NCBI GenBank assembly: GCA_027348305.1
Contig: DAIEPS010000100.1
Coordinates: forward strand, 1 to 6,735
Reading direction: 5' to 3'
Source of the DNA: Anaerolineaceae bacterium
Lineage (GTDB): Bacteria; Chloroflexota; Anaerolineae; Anaerolineales; Anaerolineaceae
Length of the DNA stretch: 6,735 nucleotides
Positions 1-5,654 of the stretch are shown piece after piece. The position numbers and the translations under genes are program-made. Under the pieces are notes generated by a model, which saw only the letters and a program-made list of their open reading frames with translations, searched no databases and had not been told where the DNA came from. Position 1 is the stretch's first letter. Each line of letters opens with the position of its first letter.

Positions 1-1
1 C

Positions 2-610
2 CAGCAGTTGTGGATGGACAAAGCAGTGAAGAGCGGCGTTTGGAAGAAGATCCCCGGCCGTTCACTCTCGGAATGCACGCTTGGAGTGATCGGTGTTGGG
101 AATGTAGGCAAAGCCGTTCTGCGGCGCGCAAGCGCGTTTGGCATGACCCTCCTGGGTAATGATATTCTACCCATTGCCCGTGATTTTCTGTTTGAGAACA
201 AAGTGACTTCGGTCCCCCTGGACCAATTATTGGCGGAAGCTGATTTTGTCAGTGTAAATTGTGATCTCAATCCCACATCCTTCCATTTGATCAACCGCGA
301 AACCCTTGGGCGGATGAAACCTACGGCTGTCTTGATCAATACCGCCAGAGGCCCCATTGTGGATGAAGAAGCCCTGGTGGATGCACTCGAAGAAAAAGTG
401 ATCGGCGGCGCCGCAATGGATGTTTTTGAACAGGAACCGCTGCCTGAAAATTCACCATTGAAGAAAATGGATAATGTTTTACTCGCCCCGCACAATTCAA
501 ATTCCAGCCCAAGTGCATGGGAAGCCGTGCATTGGAATACCATTAGAAACCTGCTTCTTGGGTTAAACCTGAATCCTGATGATCTTTCAAAATGGCAAAC
601 ATCTATCTGA
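2..610 (+). CDS. D-isomer-specific 2-hydroxyacid dehydrogenase, phosphoglycerate dehydrogenase-like (5' end off window)
   Basis: NAD-dependent oxidation/reduction of a D-2-hydroxyacid; cytoplasmic. About 202 residues are visible in an open frame that runs off the left edge. Family members are about 310-330 residues, so the N-terminal substrate-binding part is simply outside the window, and the in-frame TTG at 8 is not a credible start. Counting from that TTG, the Rossmann glycine motif GVGNVG lies at 29-34 and an acidic residue at the end of the second strand (D52) suggests NAD rather than NADP. The family's catalytic triad is present: Arg114 in NTARG, Glu143 in DVFEQEP and His162 in APHNSN. 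His162 is followed by NSNSS rather than the more usual IAS/IGG-type sequence. The substrate cannot be told from the C-terminal part: serine biosynthesis (serA-like) is possible, but its place at the head of a glycan operon favours a sugar-acid or precursor role (inference). Followed after 14 bases by the SDR gene. Confidence 0.88.
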   Translation, partial: QQLWMDKAVKSGVWKKIPGRSLSECTLGVIGVGNVGKAVLRRASAFGMTLLGNDILPIARDFLFENKVTSVPLDQLLAEADFVSVNCDLNPTSFHLINRETLGRMKPTAVLINTARGPIVDEEALVDALEEKVIGGAAMDVFEQEPLPENSPLKKMDNVLLAPHNSNSSPSAWEAVHWNTIRNLLLGLNLNPDDLSKWQTSI

Positions 611-615
611 AAGGA
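611..615 (+). promoter_or_regulatory. Ribosome binding site of the SDR gene
   Basis: AAGGA directly after the stop codon of the upstream dehydrogenase and 9 bases before the ATG at 625. It supports that start and shows that the SDR gene is translated from its own site within the polycistronic message. Confidence 0.7.
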
Positions 616-624
616 TGATTAAAG

Positions 625-1389
625 ATGAAAGACTATAAACGAGTTGTTCTGATCACCGGAAGCGCTGGAGGGATCGGCCGCGCCACTATTCAACACTTTG
701 CCGACCAGGGGTGGATCGTGATCGGTGTGGACTGCAACGATTTTGGTGAGAACTTTCCGTCTGACGGCTTGTTTATTAAGGCGGATATATCTGTAACCAG
801 CCAATTTGCTTTTCTATACGACAAACTCAAACAATTCACCAGTTCTTTGAATGCGGTGGTCAATAATGCAGCCATCCAGGTTTCCAAACCGTTGGTTGAG
901 ACCACAGTTGAAGAATGGGATAAGGTCATTGCTACCAATTTGCGCCCGGTTTTCGTGGGTGCCAGGTACGCGCATCCGCTCTTATGCACTGCCGGTGGCG
1001 GCGCGATCGTCAATGTCTCTTCGGTACATGCCATCCAGACCTCTGCAAATATTGCAGCTTATGCGGCCAGCAAAGGCGGCATTCTTGCGCTCACACGCGC
1101 AATGGCCATTGAGTTCGCGCCCAACAACATCCGTGTAAATGCGGTTTTACCCGGCGCCGTAGATACACCCATGCTGCGCGGTGGATTTGAACGCGGCGTA
1201 AATTCGGGGGGCACTGTCTCTGAACGTTTAGATAACCTGGCTCGCAGAACCGTCAACGGACGCATCGGCACCGCGGAAGAGATCGCCCGTGCCATCTATT
1301 TCTTGGCGGATAACACGCAATCTTCTTTCATGACCGGTCAGGCACTTGTGGTCGATGGTGGTGCGACTGCCAGGTTAAGTACCGAGTAA
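625..1389 (+). CDS. Short-chain dehydrogenase/reductase (classical SDR), NAD(P)-dependent
   Basis: A full-length classical SDR of 254 residues, the usual size. Visible motifs: the TGSAGGIG cofactor loop at 11-18; D36 at the end of the second strand (favours NAD); NNAA at 80-83; the structural/catalytic Asn105; the active-site Ser133, Tyr146 and Lys150 (S-x12-Y-x3-K spacing); PGAVDTPM at 176-183; and a C-terminal TGQALVVDGG. All catalytic residues are intact, so it should be an active oxidoreductase. The ATG at 625 has an AAGGA site 9 bases upstream. The substrate is not readable from the sequence. Names such as 3-oxoacyl-ACP reductase or glucose dehydrogenase would be generic transfers. Its place between a 2-hydroxyacid dehydrogenase and glycan genes suggests it reduces or oxidises a keto/hydroxy group on a sugar or sugar-acid precursor, comparable in context to the SDR PtmA in Campylobacter legionaminic-acid loci (inference). 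Confidence 0.93.
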   Translation: MKDYKRVVLITGSAGGIGRATIQHFADQGWIVIGVDCNDFGENFPSDGLFIKADISVTSQFAFLYDKLKQFTSSLNAVVNNAAIQVSKPLVETTVEEWDKVIATNLRPVFVGARYAHPLLCTAGGGAIVNVSSVHAIQTSANIAAYAASKGGILALTRAMAIEFAPNNIRVNAVLPGAVDTPMLRGGFERGVNSGGTVSERLDNLARRTVNGRIGTAEEIARAIYFLADNTQSSFMTGQALVVDGGATARLSTE

Positions 1390-1393
1390 CTTG

Positions 1394-2197
1394 ATGAAAA
1401 AAGCTATCATTCGCGCGTTGCCAGAACCAACAGCCAACTTTCTGCGAAATACCAAGGACGAAATAACCACAGCCCTCGAATGGCCTGCGGCATATCTGCA
1501 TCCTTGGCGGCAGGAATCCATCCAAAAACTGCAAGCCTTGAAGAATTCACACCTGGGTGAACAGTGTGTCATTATTGGCAATGGCCCCAGTCTGCGCGAT
1601 ACCGATCTGTTGAAACTTCGCAATATTTTCACTTTCGGCATGAATCGTTTTTACCTTGCCTTCCCCAATATGGGTTTTAACACTTCCTGTTTGTTATCTG
1701 TTAATAGTCTCGTTATCGAACAATGTGCCGAAGATTTTAGGGCGTTATCGGTACCCATCTTTGTTGCATGGCGCGGCCGCAAGTGGATCAGTCCGGCTGC
1801 CAACCTGCATTATTTGTACACCTCGTATCTACTGCCTCGGTTTAGCAGCAATGCTGCGGGCAGACTGTGGGAAGGTGCCACAGTGACTTTTGTGGCTATG
1901 CAGTTGGCATATTACATGGGATTCAAACAGGTGGTCTTGATCGGTGTGGATCACAGCTTTACTTCCAAGGGCACGCCAAACAGCACCGTGGTTTCCACAG
2001 GGGATGACCCCAATCATTTTAATCCGTCTTATTTTGGCAAAGGCTTCAGATGGCAGCTTCCTGATCTTGAAACCTCCGAACTGGCTTATTGCATGGCTCG
2101 CGATGCATATCATAAAGACGGACGCGAGATCCTCGATGCTACAGTGGGTGGAAAACTGACCGTTTTCCCCAAAGTGAAGTACGATTCTCTCTTCTAA
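1394..2197 (+). CDS. DUF115 / MptE-like protein, possible glycosyltransferase
   Basis: 267 residues from the ATG at 1394. A TTG at 1391 is in frame, but neither has a clear Shine-Dalgarno site; the ATG is chosen because it is the stronger codon and opens a basic MKKAIIR start. The centre and C-terminal half look like the DUF115 (6-hydroxymethylpterin pyrophosphokinase MptE-like) family: VIIGNGPSL at 59-67, a following DTDLLKL segment, NRFYLAF at 84-90, a strand-turn VVLIGVDHSF at 180-189, and a C-terminal DAT-GGKLTVFPKV. The GNGPSL opening is shared with the flagellin-associated Maf proteins and resembles the nucleotide-binding start of GT42 sialyltransferases, so a CMP-sugar or other nucleotide-dependent transfer is plausible. 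No signal peptide or membrane segment is evident. Database names calling it a pterin kinase would be misleading here, since the neighbours are glycosyltransferases. It follows the SDR by 4 bases and its stop overlaps the next start. Confidence 0.82.
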   Translation: MKKAIIRALPEPTANFLRNTKDEITTALEWPAAYLHPWRQESIQKLQALKNSHLGEQCVIIGNGPSLRDTDLLKLRNIFTFGMNRFYLAFPNMGFNTSCLLSVNSLVIEQCAEDFRALSVPIFVAWRGRKWISPAANLHYLYTSYLLPRFSSNAAGRLWEGATVTFVAMQLAYYMGFKQVVLIGVDHSFTSKGTPNSTVVSTGDDPNHFNPSYFGKGFRWQLPDLETSELAYCMARDAYHKDGREILDATVGGKLTVFPKVKYDSLF

Positions 2198-2199
2198 TG
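2195..2199 (+). other. TAATG stop/start overlap between DUF115 and GT2 genes
   Basis: The TAA stop of the DUF115 gene shares its last base with the ATG of the first GT2 gene. No purine-rich Shine-Dalgarno sequence is seen in the preceding pyrimidine-rich stretch, so the GT2 gene is probably translated by coupling to its upstream neighbour. This supports one transcript and linked expression of the two proteins. Confidence 0.75.
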
Positions 2200-3132
2200 T
2201 CCAACTCTCCTCTTGTAACCATCGTAACCCCTTCATACAACCAGGCGCGCTTTCTTGAACAAACCATGCGTTCGGTTCTTGAGCAGGACTATCTCAACAT
2301 TGAGTACATGGTGGTGGATGGCGGCTCAACGGATGGCAGTGTGGATATTATTAAAAAATACTCGAACCGTCTTAAATGGTGGGTTTCTGAAAAAGACAAC
2401 GGACAGGCCGAGGCCATTAACAAAGGCTTCGCACGGGCAAATGGCGAGATCATTGCCTGGGTCAACTCAGATGACTACTACATGCCGGGTACTGTTTCGA
2501 GTGCCGTGAAAGCATTGAGCGATCATCCTGAAGCCGGCTTTGTATACGGAAAAGTGCAGGTTGTGGATAAAGATGAAAAGATCCTCAATAAACTCTCTTA
2601 TGGCAATTGGGGGTTGAAAGACCTGTTATCTTTTCATATCATTGGGCAGCCGGCAGTTTTCATGAGGCGTGATTTGCTTGAAAAAGTAGGTTACCTCGAT
2701 CAGACATACCATTGTCTTCTGGATCACCATCTTTGGATCCGCCTTGCTGAACAAAGCGGCATGGCATACATCCCATCATTGTGGGCTTCAGCTCATTATC
2801 ATGAAGATTGCAAGAATCTGGCGATTGCATCTGAGTTTGGTAAAGAGGCAAAACGTATGGTTCAATGGATGCAGGCTTCACCTCAATTCCATGACCTGTT
2901 TGAACAGAACCGCAAACTGATCCTGGCAGGCGCGGAACGCTTTGATGCTTTCTATCTCTTGGATGCCAAAGATTATTCAGCGTCGTTTCGGGCTTACTGG
3001 AAAGCTTTCTGGTTGAACCCCGCCACGGTCACCCCTGAGTGGTATCGCTTGATATATGCCTTTTTCGCTCCTCTGGGTCTTGAGGGTCTTCGCGAACGCC
3101 ACCTGCAGAACCGCCGTAACAAATTAAACTGA
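2197..3132 (+). CDS. Family 2 glycosyltransferase (GT-A fold), first of two paralogues
   Basis: 311 residues. Transfers sugar from a nucleotide-sugar donor, probably in the cytoplasm on a glycan or lipid-linked acceptor. The GT-A domain fills residues 6 to about 210: TIVTPSYNQ opening at 8-16, the nucleotide-binding Asp41 in VVDGGSTDGS, NKGF at 75-78, and the metal-binding DXD-equivalent NSDD at 90-93. LDHHLWIRL at 175-183 has Asp176 in the position of the usual catalytic-base region. The closely related GT2 downstream has MDYDLW at the matching place. After about residue 215 comes an extra helix-rich tail of roughly 95 residues, rich in aromatic and basic residues, that the paralogue has in a much shorter form. 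No transmembrane helix is obvious. Donor and acceptor cannot be read from the sequence. The gene begins in a TAATG overlap with the DUF115 gene. Confidence 0.92.
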   Translation: MSNSPLVTIVTPSYNQARFLEQTMRSVLEQDYLNIEYMVVDGGSTDGSVDIIKKYSNRLKWWVSEKDNGQAEAINKGFARANGEIIAWVNSDDYYMPGTVSSAVKALSDHPEAGFVYGKVQVVDKDEKILNKLSYGNWGLKDLLSFHIIGQPAVFMRRDLLEKVGYLDQTYHCLLDHHLWIRLAEQSGMAYIPSLWASAHYHEDCKNLAIASEFGKEAKRMVQWMQASPQFHDLFEQNRKLILAGAERFDAFYLLDAKDYSASFRAYWKAFWLNPATVTPEWYRLIYAFFAPLGLEGLRERHLQNRRNKLN

Positions 3133-3140
3133 TCTCCCTT

Positions 3141-3144
3141 GAGG
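3141..3144 (+). promoter_or_regulatory. Ribosome binding site deciding the start of the GT39-like gene
   Basis: GAGG lies 6 bases before the ATG at 3151. An in-frame TTG at 3139 overlaps this element and has no purine-rich site of its own upstream, so the ATG at 3151 is the better start. Confidence 0.7.
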
Positions 3145-3150
3145 CCTTGG

Positions 3151-4701
3151 ATGAGCGATTCTCAAAATTCTGAAACGGTTTTGTTTCTGCCGAATAAGAA
3201 AGGGACCATAATCGTTTTACTGGTTCTCTTTTTATTGGCCGGGATAGGCATCCGTCTTATCGACTTCACCGATCTTCCTCTCGATTTCGCAGCGACACGT
3301 CAATTCCATTCGCTCCTGTTGGCGCGATCTTATTATTACCAGATGGATTCACCTGATACGTTATCTATGCCGCAGGAACTGCGTACCTTTGCTATTGATA
3401 AGGCAAAAGCTGAACCCATCGTTGAACCTCCAATTCTTGAACACCTGGTGGCTTTGACCTATAGAGTAATTGGTCATGAATACATCCTGGTTGGCAGAAT
3501 TTATTCAATTCTTTTCTGGATCCTTGGTGGCATCCCGATTTTTCTGCTTTCGCGACGTGTTCTTTCGATCAACGGGGCTTTTGCGGTCTTGGGTTATTAT
3601 CTTTTTGAACATTTTGGGATACTTGCCAGCCGCAGTTTTCAACCTGAATCCATGATGATCATGTTCTTACTCTGGGCGCTTTATTTTCAGGTTCGCTGGT
3701 CTCAAGAGGATACGCTCGCAAATGCAATATTCTCCGGATTGTTCACCGGCGCTGCCATTTTGGTTAAAGCCCCCATGGTTTACTTTGCCGGTCTGCCATT
3801 TGCCCTTGTGATTCTCCAAAAAGGGATTAAATTCTGGATGAAGAATTTCAGGGTCTACTTAATGGCGCTGCTGGCTATTGCTCCTGCTTTGGGTTATAAC
3901 CTGATCAGTGCCACAGTGGGTGGCAATGCAGGTGCCATCTTTGGTGGCAGGTTCTATCCGCAACTATACACTCAAATAAGCTGGTATGTGCAGTGGCTGA
4001 CGACAATAAAGGCTGTCGTGGGGCAGGTGCCTTTTATTGTTGGACTGGTGGCCTTCTTTTTGATCAAGGATAACAAGTATAGAATCTGGTACGCTGGTCT
4101 ATGGTTAGGATATTTTTTATATGGATTTACTTTTGCCTACCATATCTATTCGCATAACTATTATCAACTGCCGTTGATCATCCTTTTGGCACTTGGATTT
4201 GGCATAGTCTTGTCCTTTATCATTAAAAAAATTGAAGAAAATAAACCTCATTGGTTGGCAAGATTTGCCCTTGCCTTGATTTTTGTTCTTTCAATTGGCA
4301 TGGTTACACAACGTGTACACAGCTATTTGAACCAGACTGATTACCGAAAAGAAGCAGATTATTTCACCCAGTTGGGAAGCATCATTGGCCACCAGGTATC
4401 AGTAATTGCCTTAACTCAAGATTATGGTTATCCACTCAGCTACTGGAGTTATATCGGCCCTTCATTATGGCCAACCACAGCAGATCGTGATCTTAAAAAT
4501 ATTGTTGGAGCCTCTGACCCGGCTTTTCACCAGCTTTTCAAAGAACTGACCGTTGGGAAAGATGTTTTTCTGGTGACCATGCCTGATGAGTTCGACAAGC
4601 AAACCGATCTCAAGGAATATCTTTTAAGCAACTATCCAGTTGAGCAGGGGAAGGGTTATTATATCTTTGATCTTGCTCATCCGTTGAAAGCCGCAAGTTA
4701 G
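3151..4701 (+). CDS. GT39-like (PMT/ArnT superfamily) polytopic membrane glycosyltransferase
   Basis: 516 residues from the ATG at 3151. A hydrophobic segment at about 18-37 is followed by an extracytoplasmic loop with DLPLDFAATRQFHS (41-54), where an acidic residue (D41 or D45) matches the position of the catalytic Asp in the first loop of GT-C enzymes. The Arg-rich TRQ...LLAR...YYYQ run is characteristic of a bacterial GT39-like subgroup. Roughly nine or ten further hydrophobic segments follow up to about residue 395, then a soluble tail of about 120 residues (from HSYLNQTDY) that looks extracytoplasmic. Such proteins use polyprenyl-phosphate-linked sugars and act on lipid, glycan or protein acceptors outside the membrane. 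This fits a last step after the GT2 enzymes that flank it. The gene is markedly A+T-rich in its membrane part (two sample 60-base rows near 4081 and 4201 count about 32-35% G+C), as expected in part from hydrophobic codons. The exact substrate is unknown; an oligosaccharide ligase-type role is less likely. Confidence 0.85.
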   Translation: MSDSQNSETVLFLPNKKGTIIVLLVLFLLAGIGIRLIDFTDLPLDFAATRQFHSLLLARSYYYQMDSPDTLSMPQELRTFAIDKAKAEPIVEPPILEHLVALTYRVIGHEYILVGRIYSILFWILGGIPIFLLSRRVLSINGAFAVLGYYLFEHFGILASRSFQPESMMIMFLLWALYFQVRWSQEDTLANAIFSGLFTGAAILVKAPMVYFAGLPFALVILQKGIKFWMKNFRVYLMALLAIAPALGYNLISATVGGNAGAIFGGRFYPQLYTQISWYVQWLTTIKAVVGQVPFIVGLVAFFLIKDNKYRIWYAGLWLGYFLYGFTFAYHIYSHNYYQLPLIILLALGFGIVLSFIIKKIEENKPHWLARFALALIFVLSIGMVTQRVHSYLNQTDYRKEADYFTQLGSIIGHQVSVIALTQDYGYPLSYWSYIGPSLWPTTADRDLKNIVGASDPAFHQLFKELTVGKDVFLVTMPDEFDKQTDLKEYLLSNYPVEQGKGYYIFDLAHPLKAAS

Positions 4702-4703
4702 GA
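4700..4703 (+). promoter_or_regulatory. Ribosome binding site of the second GT2 gene
   Basis: AGGA overlaps the TAG stop of the GT39-like gene and sits 4 bases before the ATG at 4708. The spacing is a little short, but with a 6-base intergenic gap translation is probably coupled as well. Confidence 0.5.
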
Positions 4704-4707
4704 CACC

Positions 4708-5487
4708 ATGAAACCGCAGCCGCTTGTCTCAATTATTACCCCATCCTTCAACCAGGGAAAGTTCCTTGAAGAAACCATTCTCTCTGTGTTAAATCAGGAT
4801 TATGAAGCCATTGAATATATCATCGTGGATGGCGGCTCAACCGACAACTCGCTTGATGTTATCCAAAAATATCAATCCCGGCTGACCTGGTGGGTCTCAG
4901 AACCTGATAAAGGGCAGACAGAGGCGATCAACAAGGGTTTCAGCCATGCCAGCGGCGATATCCTTGCCTGGCTCAATTCGGATGACGTTTATCATCCCGG
5001 CGCGATACGCGAGGCAGTGAAGTATCTGCAGGAGCATCCGCAGGTGGGTTTGGTCTACGGTGACCTGGATTTCATGGATGAGAATAACCGCCTGATCGGA
5101 AAATTCAATGCCGCCCAGACAGACCTGTCCAGGCTGCGCCGGGGTTTTGTGCACATTCCCCAACCCTCTGCGTTTTTCAGGGCAGACCTGTGGAAGAAGA
5201 TCGGTCCACTCGATGACAGTTTCTTTTTCGCCATGGATTACGACCTGTGGACGCGCCTGGCTGCCGTATCTGAGCTGAAATACCTACCAGGCAAGACCTG
5301 GGCAAAATTCAGGCTGCATTCAGATGGAAAGACCATCAACTCTGATGACCGTTGCTGGCCCGAGATGCTCAGGGTGCATTACCGTGATGGCGGCAAACCC
5401 TGGGCACCCATTGTATTGAAATACTGGCTTAGAAAAGTTGCCGCCCCCTTCTTAAACTGGAACCGGCGTCGGATGTTCAAGTCGTAG
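4708..5487 (+). CDS. Family 2 glycosyltransferase (GT-A fold), second paralogue
   Basis: 259 residues, the last gene of the operon. Motifs in order: SIITPSFNQ at 8-16, Asp41 in IVDGGSTDNS, NKGF at 75-78, NSDD at 90-93 as the metal/nucleotide DXD equivalent, QPSAFFR at 152-158, and MDYDLWTRL at 176-184 with Asp177 in the catalytic-base region, followed by a RLHSDGKT segment common in this GT2 group. The N-terminal part matches the GT2 encoded at 2197-3132 without a gap; a hand count from V7 to about residue 100 gives 61 of 94 identical residues. The C-terminal regions differ, with a shorter basic tail here (ending NWNRRRMFKS), so acceptor or partner specificity may differ. A cytoplasmic enzyme using a nucleotide sugar is expected; the sugar is not known. 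A strong hairpin follows 10 bases after the stop. Confidence 0.93.
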   Translation: MKPQPLVSIITPSFNQGKFLEETILSVLNQDYEAIEYIIVDGGSTDNSLDVIQKYQSRLTWWVSEPDKGQTEAINKGFSHASGDILAWLNSDDVYHPGAIREAVKYLQEHPQVGLVYGDLDFMDENNRLIGKFNAAQTDLSRLRRGFVHIPQPSAFFRADLWKKIGPLDDSFFFAMDYDLWTRLAAVSELKYLPGKTWAKFRLHSDGKTINSDDRCWPEMLRVHYRDGGKPWAPIVLKYWLRKVAAPFLNWNRRRMFKS

Positions 5488-5496
5488 GTTAATTGT

Positions 5497-5538
5497 TGGG
5501 GTGGGTCCGTGACCCACCCCATCTTGCTATTTTATTTC
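5497..5538 (+). terminator. Rho-independent-like terminator after the glycan operon
   Basis: A perfect 11-base-pair inverted repeat (5497-5507 with 5511-5521), almost all G:C, closes on a 3-base CGT loop only 10 bases after the GT2 stop codon. It is followed by a T-rich but interrupted stretch (TATTTTATTT within 5522-5538). The placement and stem favour termination of the + strand operon; the imperfect T-tract lowers certainty. On the - strand the stem is not followed by a T-tract. Confidence 0.65.
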
Positions 5539-5540
5539 AA

Positions 5541-5559
5541 AATCTTAACAAATCTTAAG
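5541..5559. repeat. Short A+T-rich direct repeat AATCTTAA x2
   Basis: AATCTTAA occurs at 5541-5548 and again at 5551-5558, a period of one helical turn (10 bases). The same stretch also contains the inverted pair CTTAA (5544-5548) and TTAAG (5555-5559). It lies between the terminator hairpin and the long palindrome in a convergent intergenic region, so a promoter-operator role is unlikely; no function can be assigned. Confidence 0.5.
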
Positions 5560-5598
5560 ATCAACCTTGACAAGGTTTCAAACCTTGTCAAGGTTGAT
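5560..5598. repeat. 39-base near-perfect palindrome built of two tandem small palindromes
   Basis: Positions 5560-5578 are the exact reverse complement of 5580-5598, with a single C at the centre (5579). As RNA it can form an 18-pair stem with a TCA loop. Each arm is itself palindromic: AACCTTG-A-CAAGGTT at 5563-5577 and AACCTTG-T-CAAGGTT at 5581-5595, an 18-base period with the centre base switched A to T as symmetry requires. It lies 57 bases beyond the kbl stop and 73 beyond the GT2 stop, so it may act as a bidirectional 3' end structure or be a copy of a dispersed palindromic repeat. No strong T-tract follows on either strand, which argues against a standard terminator. Confidence 0.8.
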
Positions 5599-5654
5599 TG
5601 TTAAAAGGTTAGGTCTGGATTGGAAAAAGAGCACCAGAGGTTTGTTCACACTAC

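Noticed and set aside
2..610. 5'-truncated pseudogene of a dehydrogenase
   Set aside because: The frame is open to the very edge of the window and all catalytic residues are present, so the truncation is an effect of the window boundary.
690..1034. 114-codon - strand frame inside the SDR gene
   Set aside because: Antisense to a full set of SDR motifs, with no ribosome binding site or homology that I can recognise.
3139..3150. TTG at 3139 as start of the GT39-like gene
   Set aside because: The GAGG element at 3141-3144 is best placed for the ATG at 3151, and the TTG has no site upstream.
5541..5559. Pho-box-like TTAACA/TTAAGA direct repeats as an operator
   Set aside because: Both flanking genes converge on this place, so there is no promoter to control; the match is short and A+T-rich enough to arise by chance.
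5560..5598. CRISPR repeat or insertion-sequence end
   Set aside because: There is only one palindromic unit pair, with no regular spacers, no transposase gene and no visible target-site duplication.
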